From positions 80,962,060-81,026,059 of the forward strand of contig CM060680.1 in the NCBI GenBank assembly GCA_030686995.1: a stretch of DNA of 64,000 nt. The letters are read 5' to 3'. The stretch is from Artemisia argyi (lineage: Eukaryota > Streptophyta > Magnoliopsida > Asterales > Asteraceae). Both the position numbers and the translations under genes were made by a program. Shown one piece after another: positions 1 to 12,043 of the stretch. The notes beneath the pieces were generated by a model. The model saw nothing but the letters and a program-made list of their open reading frames with translations, had not been told where the DNA came from and ran no database searches. Position 1 is the stretch's first letter. Every line of letters starts with the position of its first letter.

Positions 1-155
1 CTTCTACTGGATGAATATTCAAACCTTCTACTGGATGAACCAACATGTGATCAACAACACCTGCACAGTCAATATATGCAATGAAATGAGGTTACTATAA
101 TAGGCAATGCAATGTGTCCAAAATATTTGCTAAACAGTTCATTAGACTCACCTAG

Positions 156-556
156 TCAAAATAACACCACATTGTTACCCATTGATCTTGGTGCCCATAG
201 ACCCAGTAAGCAATTAGTTATTCTTGGTCTCAAAATACCACCACCCTTTGCTCTCACATTCACTGAACCAACACCTGGTGGGTTCTTAATAGAACCACCG
301 TCTGTAATGACAATACCAGCCGTTTTGTTCCTGTTAACAACATCAGCCTCATCAACCTCATCAACCATCTTTCCTTTTCCCTTATCCACAGACCTCTTCA
401 CCCTCTTCACCCTCTTTTTATGCTTCCCGAATTCTGGTTGTGAAGCATCAACATCATCCACTTTCCTATAAGTTTTTGAAGTGCTAGTCCTAAAAGGAGT
501 TGAAGTAATAGAGCACCGCAAGCTAGCATCTTCTTCTACCCACCCGACAACCTCCC
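156..556 (-). pseudogene. PB1-like MULE-type protein, 3' part (split by LTR element)
   Basis: This is the downstream part of an open frame on the minus strand that ends at a TGA at 156-158. It reads into the target duplication CTCCC of the LTR element at 557-8937. If the element and one copy of the duplication are ignored, the frame continues without a shift from the segment at 8938-9315: the two pieces are 378 and 396 nt, both multiples of three. The predicted segment is hydrophilic, with a Lys/Arg-rich patch (KHKKRVKRVKR) followed by an acidic stretch and a Gly/Pro-rich tail. No transposase domain is visible in the window; it would lie to the left if the gene is spliced. The link to Mutator-like proteins rests on the upstream PB1-like part and is inference. 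Confidence 0.55.
552..556. other. Target site duplication, left copy
   Basis: CTCCC immediately before the TGTAACA end of the LTR element; the identical CTCCC is at 8938-8942. Confidence 0.85.
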
Positions 557-3500
557 TGTAACACCCCCAATTCATGGATGCAGCGGAATTCAAACTAGGT
601 GTTACTCGACGGCACAATAGTCACAATGATAGAAAACGAACTCTAATTGAGTCGTTTTAAAAGATTTATCATTCAAATTATATAAATATCAGAGATTACA
701 AAATGAGGTCCCAGATGGTTCCATGTTTACAATTTACATTAAATGAGTTTTTGAATGATAATAAAATTTATAGCCCTCTTGAATATCCGTGCCCTTCCGT
801 GCCATCGTTGATCATCATGAACCTGAAATACATGCTTGAGAGGTCAACACAAAGGTTGAGTGACATTCATAGAGTTTGTTTAATGTTTGAACACAATATG
901 TTGGTAGTGTGAGCTATAGACTCACACCAATGTTTGGAAAACAAAACAGGTATTATAACACTAAGTTTATGACACCAAAACGTTAACGGGTACCAATATC
1001 AATCGGCGGAGTTATCCCGGTAGGTACTTTGCCGTCATACCTATGTCTCAAATATTAATGCATTTGTATGAACTTAGTCAATACAAATGGGATTCGTTAA
1101 TCCCAATAGGCCTATTCACAATTTCGCGCTCACTATTGCTAGTGATTAAATGGTTCATAATAAGGGATCTCGGTTTAGCAAGGCTGGTACTTAGTGATAA
1201 TAAAACAATCAGGCAAGCAAACAATTTGAAAGCATTGTGTTCGGTTAAAATAGCATGTATTCCCCCCAAGGGTTTGTAAAACAATTAAGTAATAGAAAGT
1301 GGAGTTATGAACTCACCATGAGTTGGATGATGTATAACGAGAATGATAGATATGCTGTGAGAACTTCTACGAGCAACCTAGAATAATTGTTGCAACTTAG
1401 GTTTGGAATAATGTCTAAGAATACGAAGAATTACCTATATATGTCTTGCCTTTAGTCCATGATGTAGTACTTAGTATAGTGTAAGTCTTTGAAAAGAAAT
1501 GGTTCATGAAACATGTATAATTTATATATCGTTTACTACCGTTCGGGCCGACATAATTCAGAAGTCATGTAGTAAACGTTCGAGGAGCCAGGACACTTTA
1601 ATTCGTAAATCCACAACTCATCTCGACGGCTTACTTAATGAACTCCTCACATGAGGCTCCCTACTATTGTAGTGTTTGATAAAAATATATAAGTTTTGAT
1701 CCGAAAAGTTCATGTCCAATATTTGAATAAACTTAGGAAAGTTTACTTTTACATGAAGATTGTTATTAGAATGAGTTTCTTAAATCTTGTATGACAATTA
1801 CTTGTAAGATCTCATGGTTCTTTAGATGAAGTAGATCCAAATTGCATGTTTAAGTTATCGCTAACTCTTTAGCTCATGTTTTCGCCTAGGTAAGTTTGTG
1901 TGGTCTTTAGTCATGGCTTTGCCGTGACCTTGGTCATTGTTCCATGGTCTTGAGACTCAACTTTGGCCTTAGCTATGGTTGTGGTCTTGGCTTTTGGTCA
2001 TTAGACCTCTTGGTTTCATTTAATCATAACTATAACATGGTCATTTGGTCTTAAAAATGGGCTGTTAAGAATTTGAAGTAAAATATCACTCAGAAAATGT
2101 TTTTAGGGCTCGAGCTTCTTTAAACCTGAACGAAAACGTCGTTCCGGACAACTTTCGTGTTTTAAGTTTTTGATGAATCGGACCAGAAGGGCCTCGAAAA
2201 AATACGGATTTTGATCAGAATGCTATTTTGGCAGATTCGGCGTTTTGGTTTCGCTAACTTCTTTTGGCCATAACTTTTGACTCGTGTACTCGTTTTAGGT
2301 GGTTCAAATTGCTATGTTTTTCTTGTTAAGTCCTCTATAACAGTATGTAATTGTCCAAAATCATGATTATACCATTTTGATCAGATTTCACCAAGAAAGT
2401 TACTAGTTTACTTGTTATCTTAACATAAGTTAACATATATATAACAATACTTGTTTTACCCATTTTTATACATCATGGACATGATCACAAGACAAAATAT
2501 AGCATGAATGATATGTAAATAGCATGAATATGATATTTAACAAGAAGTATGTTAGGGTTTGCTTACAACTTTGGGCTTTCTAAAAGAAAGGAAGTTAAGA
2601 ACAAGGATTAGGACACTAAACCTATGCTTGCAAACCCTTCACCACAACTCTTGCAAACCCTTGCTATCATCCTTTTGAAAACCTTCTTAGCTCAGCCCTA
2701 GTACCCTTGTGTAGCTCCTAATTCAACCATGGAATCACCAAATAAACACTAGTTTCATGTAGAGAATAACTAGGCCTTTAACTTTGTAGTGTAATTTGTA
2801 GTTTGAAGATCAAAGGATCATGGTGCTAGGGATTATAGGGTGTTTGGTTTTGGTGATGAAAAAGGAAGAGGATGAGCTTGCTATTTATAGGAAGATGAGG
2901 AGGTTAGGAAGGTGCCTAGGAAGGTGCAATGAGGAGGTTAGTTACAAGATTTAGTCAAAGCTTACAAAGGAAGCTAATCAAAGCTTACATGAGAAGTTTT
3001 ACACATGTAACCATCCTAAGTGATCAAGGCTTCATCACAAGCCAACAAGGCTTGTGACTTGCTCAAAAATTTCGTGCATAGCTTATCTTGGATGACTAGA
3101 TATGATTCTTGATGTTATCTTGCTTTTATTGAGTGTGTTTTGGTTCCGTTAATCGCTAACCGTAAGTGGTTAAGTCCTGAAACTTAAAATCGGGTATCTT
3201 AAAAATATGAAACTTATAAATAAGTTAAAACTTATTAATATAACCTATCTTAGCATATTTAATGAGTGACAAGTTCTATCGGGTTGCTTAAACTCTGCTA
3301 AAACTGGAAACGCGGGTCTAAAACGCGTAATTCGCGTAAAACGCTGAACTGGAAAACGTAAAATTCCAAAACTTTTGGAGTTGTCGTAAAATGAGATAAA
3401 ATCATATTTCTATTGTTTATAATGTTTTATGGACATATCGGGATGCTGGAATGACATTTAAACCTAAAAGTAAATCTCAGACACGGTTTCGTGATTTTTG

Positions 3501-3668
3501 CATAAATGATCCGACGAGTGTCAAACTCTCGGATTATCATTAAAATAGTTTAATTTACGAGAATATGAAATAAAAATTTCGGGAGTGAATAGTAAAAGTG
3601 AATAGTAAAAAGTGAATAGTAAAAAAATTTTGGGATTAGAAATTAACCTGAAAATGTGAATTGTTACA
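557..3668 (-). repeat. 3' LTR of the LARD-like element
   Basis: Begins TGTAACACCCCC and ends GAATTGTTACA on the plus strand. It aligns over its full length with 5842-8937. Near its right end it has three tandem copies of a GTGAATAGTAAAA-type word (about 3588-3625) where the other LTR has two. On the minus strand it carries the same TATAAATAG box as the 5' LTR (about 2881-2890). The purine-rich stretch just inside (about 3669-3685, read as AAGGGGTAGAGAC on the minus strand) is a plausible polypurine tract. Confidence 0.85.
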
Positions 3669-5298
3669 GTCTCTACCCCTTACGGGAACTTCGTCCCGAA
3701 GTTCTATGTGTGTTATATGTTGGAGTGGTGTCGATGAAGAGGTGTGGTTAATTATGAGGACTAGAGTCTGGGATTTCCAGTGATGTAGTTTGATTTGTCA
3801 TTTCAGTGTATGGCGTAGGATGAGGCTTACTTTTATGTAGGAAAGGTAGGGTAAGAGTGATTAATAGAGATTCATATAATAGTCGCATATCAAAGGAAAT
3901 TGATATAGCAGTCGAATATTAATAAAAATTGATATAGTAGTTGCAATCATTGTCTAGTAGGTAATCTGTTGTTGTACCTAATGTTTATTGACTTCATACT
4001 TATGTTATTTCGGATACAAATAAGTCCACTTGTTTATAATTCTTTATTTACATAGAGAGGCATCCCAAACAATGTAAATAGAGGAATATAAACTTATGGC
4101 TCGGTGATTTACAATTTCTTTATTTAAATGAAAAGGCATCCCAATCCATTCAAATAATTATAAATCATCCTACTTAAGAATTCCCAACACAACATTTATA
4201 ATTAGCCGATGAGTTACAAGGTAGTGTATTACGAGATGATACTGGTGTTCCAAAAGTACAAGATGAATATTCAATCTTGTAAAGCTGATGAGGGTGTTTG
4301 TGGTGTAACTAAGGATGATTTGAGCTTTAAAAGTGCATCAAAATCTGTTAATGAGCTTGTGGTTGCAACGGTTGTGAAGATAATGATGTGATATGTTGAT
4401 GAACAAAAGTGTATAGTATATGCTTAACATTAATATTCTTAGGTATAGATGTTGAGTTAGCTTTGAAAATCTTAAGAGATTTTAAAGGTTTATGACGGAA
4501 TGGTATCCTTAGGACCTAAACAGGATAGTACTTCTAAGGGATAAGAGAGAAGAATTGATAACTATCCCAAGATAGTAGTTGGGATTATCTCATAAATGAA
4601 AACTTTCAAGAATGAAATTAGGTAGTACAAATAAGGTGTTAAGATCTTGCTGAGTGGTAAGACACTATCGTGTCTCTAGATCGTTTTAAAAAATTCTGGT
4701 GGTTTATCGAGTTCAAGTAGGAAATCAATCTGAACATAACCCTAGTACAACTATTCTCAGTATTTGAAAATTTTAAGTCGAACATAGTTAGTTAGACTAT
4801 GTTCCACTGTCCCTAGGTTAAATATAGGTGACTAGTCTATATTTAGCCAAGGTTCGATAAAATTTTCAAATACCTAAATTAGGTATACTTGTGATATGTC
4901 CGTTGCTTTTGGGAAACTGTCCACTAAACAAAGGCGATGTCAAATAATTCAGTTGCAAGTCCCGCCCATACAAGACTTGTAACCTATGTTTTCACATTCC
5001 ATTGCATAGAAGATAGTACGGGTAGATACGTGTGGAAAGGAAGTTTTAAGTAATTCTAAAACAGTCCATACTTGGCAAGGATCACAAACTTTTAATAATG
5101 AAGGTTTCAGAAGAAAACTTTGATGAATGTAGAGAAAGTTGCTGAACTTTGATGAATGTAGAGAAACTTCAGCTTTTTTAGATGATGGATTAGTTTGTCC
5201 TTTAGAAATCTCATATTTCTATTTGGAAATCGATAAATTGTGATGGGTTTTTGATATCATATGAAATGATATTGATGAGGTGATGGAATAATTCCAGA

Positions 5299-5465
5299 GA
5301 CCATTGCGCAAATCACAATGTCTCGGAAGTAGATTAGACCATTGTGCAATTCACAATGTCTGGGAAGTAGATTAGACCATTATGTGACTCAAAACATTTG
5401 AGAAATGATTAAGACCATTGTATCATACAATGTCCGGAAATAAGGAAGACCATTGTAATTAGTTA
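5299..5465. repeat. Tandem hairpin repeats in LARD interior
   Basis: Four degenerate units of about 40-46 bp, each opening with AGACCATTGTG or a variant and closing with CACAATGTCTGG or a variant. The ATTGTG and CACAAT parts pair, so each unit is itself a small stem-loop. Confidence 0.65.
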
Positions 5466-5821
5466 CAATATCTTGGGCATAAAATGTTGGAGTAGGAACA
5501 TGATTGGGAGAATGTGGTTGTGCCGAAATGCCCTAGAATAGGCATGTGCAGATATGTTTAGATAAAATGATTGAAAATAACTCGAATGTATATATCAATA
5601 TACTAATATGTTCATGTAGTATAAAATGCTTACGGGGAAAATGCTCAAATATGCTAAGGGTACATATATCAATATGCTAAAATGTTTGTGTAGTATAAAA
5701 TGCTTAATAAGTCCATAATCGTCTGGAGGATGGAAGGCACGAAGAGCGGAAGGCAATAAAAATGTTTTTGCTTGTAATTGTAGTTATAGTTTAGGTCTCA
5801 ATTAGACCCGTTTCTCTATAA

Positions 5822-5838
5822 CCATGGCTCTGGTACCA
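5822..5838 (-). other. Primer binding site (tRNA-Met type)
   Basis: Read on the minus strand as TGGTACCAGAGCCATGG, three bases inside the right LTR. It is close to the plant retrotransposon primer-binding consensus TGGTATCAGAGCC, with one change. It fixes the element as minus-strand. Confidence 0.75.
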
Positions 5839-5841
5839 ATC

Positions 5842-8800
5842 TGTAACACCCCCAATTCATGGATGCAGCGGAATTCAAACTAGGTGTTACTCGACGGCAC
5901 AATAGTCACAATGATAGAAAACGAACTCTAATTGAGTCGTTTTAAAAGATTTATCATTCAAATTATATAAATATCAGAGATTACAAAATGAGGTCCCAGA
6001 TGGTTTCATGTTTACAATTTACATTAAATGAGTTTTTGAATGATAATAAAATTTATAGCCCTCTTGAAGATCCGTGCCCTTCCGTGCCATCCTTGATCAT
6101 CATGAACCTGAAATACATGCTTGAGAGGTCAACACAAATGTTGAGTGACATTCATAGAGTTTGTTTAATGTTTGAACACAATATGTTGGTAGTGTGAGCT
6201 ATAGACTCACACCAATGTTTGGAAAACAAAACAGGTATTATAACACCAAGCTTATGACACCAAAACGTTAACGGGTACCAATATCAATCGGCGGAGTTAT
6301 CCCGGTAGGTACTTTGCCGTCATACCTATGTCTCAAATATTAATGCATTTGTATGAACTTAGTCAATACAAATGGGATTCGTCAATCCCAATAGGCCTAT
6401 TCACAATTTCGCGCTCACTATTGCTAGTGATTAAATGGTTCATAATAAGGGATCTCGGTTTAGCAAGGCTGTTACTTAGTGATAATAAAACAATCAGGCA
6501 AGCAAACAATTTGAAAGTATTGTGTTCGGTTAAAATAGCATGTATTCCCCCCAAGGGTTTGTAAAACAGTTAAGTAATGGAAAGTGGAGCTATGAACTCA
6601 CCATGAGTTGGATGATGTATAATGAGAATAATGGATATGCCGTGAGAACTTCTACGAGCAACCTAGAATAATTGTTGCAACTTATGTTTGGAATAATGTC
6701 TAAGAATACGAAGAATTGCCTATATATGTCTTGCATTTAGTCCATGATGTAGTACTTAGTATAGTGTAAGTCTTTGAAAAGAAATGGTTCATGAAACATG
6801 TATAGTTTATATATCGTTTACTACCGTTCGGGCCGACATAATTCAGAAGTTATGTAGTAAACGTTCGAGGAGCCAGGACACTTTAATTCGTAAATCCACA
6901 ACTCATCTCGACGGCTTACTTAATGAACTCCTCACATGAGGCTCCCTACTATTGTAGTGTTTGATAAAAATATATAAGTTTTGATCCGAAAAGTTCATGT
7001 CCAATATTTGAATAAACTTAGGAAAGTTTACTTTTATATGAAGATTGTTATTAGAATGAGTTTCTTAAATCTTGTATGACAACTACTTGTAAGATCTCAT
7101 GGTTCTTTAGATGAAGTAGATCCAAATTGCATGTTTAAGTTATCGCTAACTCTTTAGCTCATGTTTTCGCCTAGGTAAGTTTGTGTGGTCTTTAGTCATG
7201 GCTTTGCCGTGACCTTGGTCATTGTTCCATGGTCTTGAGACTCAACTTTGGCCTTAGCCATGGTTGTGGTCTTGGCTTTTGGTTGTTAGACCTCTTGGTT
7301 TCATTTAATCATAACTATAACATGGTCATTTGGTCTTAAAAATGGGCTGTTAAGAATTTGAAGTAAAATATCACTCGAAAAATGTTTTTAGGGCTCGAGC
7401 TTCTTTGTTCCTGAACGAAAACGTCGTTCCGGAAAACTTTCGTGTTTTAAGTTTTTGATGAATCGGACCAGAAGGGCCTCGAAAAAATACGGATTTTGAT
7501 CAGAATGCTATTTTGGCAGATTCGGCGTTTTGGTTTCGCTAACTTCTTTTGGCCATAACTTTTGACTCGTGTACTCGTTTTAGGTGGTTCAAATTGCTAT
7601 GTTTTCCTTGTTAAGTCCTCTATAACAGTATGTAATTGTCCAAAATCATGATTATACCATTTTGATCAGATTTCACCAAGAAAGTTACTAGTTTACTTGT
7701 TATCTTAACATAAGTTAACATATATATAGCAATACTTGTTTTACCCATTTTTATACATCATGGACATGATCACAAGACAAAATATAGCATGAATGATATG
7801 TAAATAGCATGAATATGATATTTAACAAGAAGTATGTTAGGGTTTGCTTACAACTTTGGGCTTTCTAAAAGAAAGGAAGTTAAGAACAAGGATTAGGACA
7901 CTAAACCTATGCTTGCAAACCCTTCACCACAACTCTTGCAAACCCTTGCTATCATCCTTTTGAAAACCTTCTTAGCTCAGCCCTAGTACCCTTGTGTAGC
8001 TCCTAATTCAACCATGGAATCACCAAATAAACACTAGTTTCATGTAGAGAATAACTAGGCCTTTAACTTTGTAGTGTAATTTGTAGTTTGAAGATCAAAG
8101 GATCATGGTGCTAGGGATTATAGGGTGTTTGGTTTTGGTGATGAAAAAGGAAGAGGATGAGCTTGCTATTTATAGGAAGATGAGGAGGTTAGGAAGGTGC
8201 CTAGGAAGGTGCAATGAGGAGGTTAGTTGCAAGATTTAGTCAAAGCTTACAAAGGAAGCTAATCAAAGCTTACATGAGAAGTTTTACACATGTAACCATC
8301 CTAAGTGATCAAGGCTTCATCACAAGCCAACAAGGCTTGTGACTTGCTCAAAAATTTCGTGCATAGCTTATCTTGGATGACTAGATATGATTCTTGATGT
8401 TATCTTGCTTTTACGGAGTGTGTTTTGGTTCCGTTAATCGCTAACCGTAAGTGGTTAAGTCCTGAAACTTAAAATCGGGTATCTTAAAAATATGAAACTT
8501 ATAAATAAGTTAAAACTTATTAATATAACATATCTTAGCATATTTAATGAGTGACAAGTTCTATCGGGTTGCTTAAACGCTGCTAAAACTGGAAACGCGG
8601 GTCTAAAACGCGTAATTCGCGTAAAACGCTGAACTGGAAAACGTAAAATTCCAAAACTTTTGGAATTGTCGTAAAATGAGAGAAAATCATATTTCTATTG
8701 TTTATAATGTTTTATGGACATATCGGGATGCTGGAATGACGTTTAAACCTAAAAGTAAATCTCAGACACGGTTTCGTGATTTTTGCAGAAATGATCCGAC

Positions 8801-8937
8801 GAGTGTCAAACTCTTGGATTATCATTAAAATAGTTTAACTTACGAGAATATGAAATAAAAATTTCGGGAGTGAATAGTAAAAATGAATAGTAAAAAAATT
8901 GGGATTAGAAATTAACCTGAAAATGCGAATTGTTACA
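5842..8937 (-). repeat. 5' LTR of the LARD-like element
   Basis: Full-length partner of 557-3668, ending TGCGAATTGTTACA. It lies next to the primer binding site, so it is the promoter-bearing 5' LTR in the minus orientation. Confidence 0.85.
8166..8176 (-). promoter_or_regulatory. Probable TATA box in the 5' LTR
   Basis: CCTATAAATAG on the minus strand, a canonical plant TATA box placed within the LTR as expected for retrotransposon transcription. The same motif is in the other LTR at about 2881-2890. Confidence 0.5.
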
Positions 8938-9315
8938 CTCCCCACCATCACCCTCTGCATCAATGTTGTTTAAATAGTAGGGAGATAACACCTGTTTTGT
9001 GTGAGCAACAAACAAGTCTACAAAACCGGCACAACAACCTAGCTCAATCATTGTATGCACATCATTGTTTGTGTGAATCAGCTTCAAACCTTCTTCTAAT
9101 GATTTGCCAGGCACACAAAAGAACACAGCCCATTTTTCTCCCCTAATGCGTGAAAACATATCATCCAGACCTAGGAAAAAGACATGTCTATCACAGACAA
9201 AGCCACACATTGTAGAAACATTCCCTTGTACATACCTTAATGGACCAAATTCAAAGACTCCATTATTGTGCATGCGGAACAGAACTTCACCCCCATAACC
9301 AAGTAAATCTGCCAC
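8938..9315 (-). pseudogene. PB1-like domain protein of MULE type, 5' part (split)
   Basis: Minus-strand open frame with features typical of the plant PB1-like N-terminal domain found in Mutator-like transposase proteins: a YGGEVLFRMHNNGVFEFGP strand, an HVFFLGLDDMFSRIRG segment and a LKLIHTNNDVHTMIELG motif. The frame starts at a GTG, not an ATG. A better reading is a spliced exon starting near 9309 after a GTGGCAG acceptor-like sequence, so the first exon is not identified. It breaks at 8938-8942, the target duplication of the LTR element, and resumes in frame at 551. I recognise the family from pattern, not from a search. Confidence 0.55.
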
Positions 9316-9814
9316 AATTTTAAATTCAAACTGTCAAGACATACCAGCACCTACGAAACTAATGGTATACATGCTAAAGTCAATGCAGAAGTAGTAAATG
9401 AAACAATTATGTAGGCTCTAGTGAAGCAGAGCAATGCAGTGTTGTATATCTCACCACATAGTTGTAGTTTAGTTAATAGTTGTAGTTTAGTTAATAAGTT
9501 AATGTGGTGATATAGAAACCAATCTATTTTGTTCCTGATACACTCAAGATACACAATGTGAAGACTTACTTACAACCAATGTGAAGACATACTTATAACC
9601 AATGTGAACATGCAGTACTTTCGTAATGCAAAATACTCTCTATAGCAGTACTTTAGTAATGCAAACACTCTCACTTATGATATTCTAACACCCTACTTAA
9701 TGCAAATACTCTGTTTATACTAAACCTAGGTAAGGGGATGCATATAAAAAGTCTATCAAACATATCATAGCATCCTACGTAAACAAATTTAAAAGGGCAC
9801 ATAAATGAAGTATA
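9316..9814. other. Non-coding stretch between the two MULE-like frames
   Basis: No coding signal. It holds two short tandem duplications: a GTTGTAGTTTAGTTAATA word twice at about 9459-9500 and an AACCAATGTGAAGACATAC word three times at about 9575-9612. It could be intron sequence of a minus-strand transposon gene. Confidence 0.4.
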
Positions 9815-10502
9815 CTACATTAACATACCAAGGTCCGTATGTTCTTCCTTCACCTTCCTCTTCTTGCCAGTCCCAGTTGCCATTCCCCTCTTCATTTTTT
9901 CAGTAACTGTACTCAGATTAGAACTCCCCTCCTTCTTCTTCTTGCCAGCCTCCTTTTTTTTGCCACTCCCAACAGGCCTTCCCCTCTTCCTTTTTTTCTG
10001 TAACTGTACTCGGATTAGGACTCCTCTCCTTCTTTTTCTTGCCACTCCCAACAAGCCTTCCCCTTTTCCTTTTTTTTGTGACTGTAGTCGGAATAGGACT
10101 CCCCACCGTCTTCTTCTTGCCACTCCCAACCGGCCTTCCCCTCTTTCTTTTTTCTGTGACTGTAGTCGGAATAGGACTCCCCTCCATCTTCTTCTTGCCA
10201 CTCCCAACCGGCCTTCCCCTCTTCCTTTTTTTCTCTGCAACTACCTCATTGGAGCAACCGCTAGCACCCACATTTGGTTTGTTGAAGGTTCTATTCCACA
10301 TCCATTGAAGAATTTCTTCAATCATCTCCTTCCCTATGTTTGCATACGAACCATACTTGGCAATAACTTTATCATCAAATTCATCCAAAACATCCTCAAA
10401 GACTTCATCATTTAATAAAACCTTGCCCCACGACATTTCAGATGATTCCTCCCCCCCCATCAACAAGCACTTTGCCTTTTCATTCTTATCATTATTCGCC
10501 AT
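9815..10502 (-). pseudogene. AT-hook repeat protein, frameshifted
   Basis: From an ATG at 10500-10502 the minus strand encodes an acidic N-terminal region of about 90 residues (motif MIEEILQWMWNRTF). This is followed by repeated units of the type KRKRGRPVGSGKKK joined by PSTVTEK-like linkers. KRGRP is the core AT-hook, which binds the minor groove of AT-rich DNA. After about four units the frame is lost at a run of seven T (9991-9997) where the repeat pattern predicts six. The next frame continues with another KRGRPVGSGKKK unit and ends at 9815-9817. The break could be a real one-base insertion or a homopolymer error. The protein may be an accessory or upstream exon of the PB1-like element to its left, or independent. 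Confidence 0.55.
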
Positions 10503-10639
10503 AGCTGGGTTTAGTTGTTGTGATTTGATTTTTTTATGTTAGGGTTTGACGGTTGATTATCTACACAATGGTTGGTTGGTTTTGGGGATTTATTGTACCC
10601 TGAAAAAGCACACAGCTTTAAATACATAGTTTACGTTGT

Positions 10640-10866
10640 TTGCAAAAATAGTCCCCCGAAAGTTGGTGGGAGATAAAAAAAAGGACATGAAATGACGATA
10701 TTACCCTCAACTACGTGGCACTTAACGGGAAAATTAACGGAAAAGGCCTCTCGGTGGCGATTTTGCGAAAATGTGGAACGTTGGTGTCTTTTTTGCGCTA
10801 CTTTTTGTCTCGGTCCCGTTTTTGCAAATTCGTGGAACATTAAGGAGCATTTTTGCAATTTACCCT
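10640..10866. repeat. Terminal-repeat-like block, possible MULE end
   Basis: The block opens with TTGCAAAAATAGTCC and closes with GGAGCATTTTTGCAA, imperfect inverted repeats. Inside are further TTTTGCAAA/TTTTGCG words. Sequences reading AATTGCAAAAATGCTCC from the right are typical of Mutator-like termini in plants. It lies just upstream of the minus-strand AT-hook and PB1-like frames, where a MULE terminus with its promoter would be. I could not find a convincing 9 bp target duplication. Confidence 0.35.
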
Positions 10867-10893
10867 TATTTGGATATGCATTACAGTCAAGCG

Positions 10894-11457
10894 TTCAAAT
10901 GAGAATTCATATTTTGGTTAGAAGGTGAGAAGTGATCCTAGCAACTCATTTTATCTTTCTTTAGCTTTAATCTAATGACTAATATTAGTTAACCAATTTT
11001 TTTGAAAATTTCAAAAAAAATTTTAAAAATTTTCAAAAAATTTTCGAATTCTTTTTCGTCACACGTGAAAAAAAATTCCAAAATTTTTTTTTCCGAAAAC
11101 CCATTTTGTTTTCGAATTTTTTTTTCGTCACATATGAAAAAATGTTCACATGTGAAAATTGTGAAAATTTTCAATTTTCACATGTGTAAATTGAAAATTT
11201 TAGAAATTTTTTTTCCGAATTTTTTGTTCTCGAATTTTTTTTTCTTTACATGTGAAAAATTTTTCACACGTGAAAAAAAAAATTCGTCACATGTGAAAAT
11301 TTTTTGAAATTTTTTTTTGAATATTTTTTAAAATTTGTTTGGAAATTTTCAAAAAATTAATTAACTAATATTAGTATTAGATTAAAACTAAAAAAAATAA
11401 AATGAGTGGGTAAGATTACTTCTCACTTTCTCATCAAATTTAGATTTGTCATTTGAA
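10894..11457. mobile_element. Foldback/MULE-type MITE with long inverted repeats
   Basis: The two ends are inverted copies of roughly 90-100 bp. The left arm runs from TTCAAATGAGAA through GTGAGAAGTGATCC and ACTCATTTTATC to CTAATATTAGTTAA. The right arm read backwards gives TTCAAATGACAAA, GTGAGAAGTAATCTT, ACTCATTTTAT and TAATATTAGTTAA. The core is AT-rich with many TTTTCACATGTGAAAA and TTTTCACACGTGAAAA palindromes. There is no coding capacity. Confidence 0.65.
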
Positions 11458-11761
11458 TGAGCCCATGTATGACATATTTAAAGTTTATGACGGATGTATA
11501 TGCTATTATAAGTGATGCATGTGCAATTTTTGAGCTTCGAGAAGATTTAAAAAATAATAATAATAAATTTGATATATACGCAATTTTGACAATTTGAAAG
11601 AAAATATATATATGCAATTAAAAAAAAAATCATTCAATCATTGTAAAATCATGCAACGACTGCACCTATTTTTGTAGCATCATAAAAACTAACCATGTGT
11701 ATTCAAAATTGCACCCAAAGGTGGACATATAAAACATATGCTTGATCGTCGTAATTTTTAA

Positions 11762-12043
11762 TAGGGTGAGCATCGGTTCAGGACCGGGCCGACAAGACCG
11801 AGGACCGAATTAGCCAAAAAGTCAAGACCGAGGATTGGACCAAATGTGGTTGGTCCGGTCCGGTCTCGGTCGATCCGGTACAACTAGGCTAAAGAATCGG
11901 TTTGTGGTTCGGACCGGACCGAACTAAGGACCGAATTAGCCAAAAAGTTAAGACCGAGGACCGGACCGAATGTGGTCAGTCCGGTCCGGTCTCGGTCAAT
12001 CCTTCAATCGGTCCGGTTCATTCGGGTCGTTTACTTAGCCCTA
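11762..12043. mobile_element. hAT-type MITE, TAGGGTGAGCA family
   Basis: 282 bp element starting TAGGGTGAGCATCGG and ending TTAGCCCTA, flanked by a perfect 8 bp duplication ATTTTTAA (11754-11761 and 12044-12051). An 8 bp duplication is diagnostic of the hAT superfamily. The interior is almost entirely iterated GGACCGG/CCGGTCC words. Confidence 0.8.

Larger units (their letters stand above)
3669..5841 (-). other. Non-coding interior of the LARD-like element
   Basis: 2.17 kb with no open frame of note. It contains a run of degenerate direct repeats with internal hairpins (5299-5465) and a second direct duplication around 5585-5710, where words such as TATATATCAATATACTAA and GTAGTATAAAATGCTTA occur twice. 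There is no recognisable retrotransposon protein domain. Confidence 0.7.
557..8937 (-). mobile_element. LARD-like LTR retrotransposon, non-coding
   Basis: Two near-identical repeats of about 3.1 kb (557-3668 and 5842-8937) start with TGTAACA and end with TGTTACA. They enclose 2,173 bp and are flanked by a perfect 5 bp duplication, CTCCC. A primer-binding-site match next to the right repeat, on the minus strand, gives the orientation. The interior contains no gag, protease, reverse transcriptase or integrase frame, only short ORFs, so the element must have moved in trans. Long LTRs with a short non-coding interior match the class called LARDs (large retrotransposon derivatives). LTR length and primer type suggest a Ty3/gypsy helper, but this is inference. 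LTR differences are scattered single changes, so the insertion is fairly recent. Confidence 0.85.

Noticed and set aside
703..1279. Short frames at 703-912 and 1043-1279, repeated at 5988-6564
   Set aside because: They lie within the two LTRs of the LARD-like element; repetition reflects the LTR pair, and no domain is visible.
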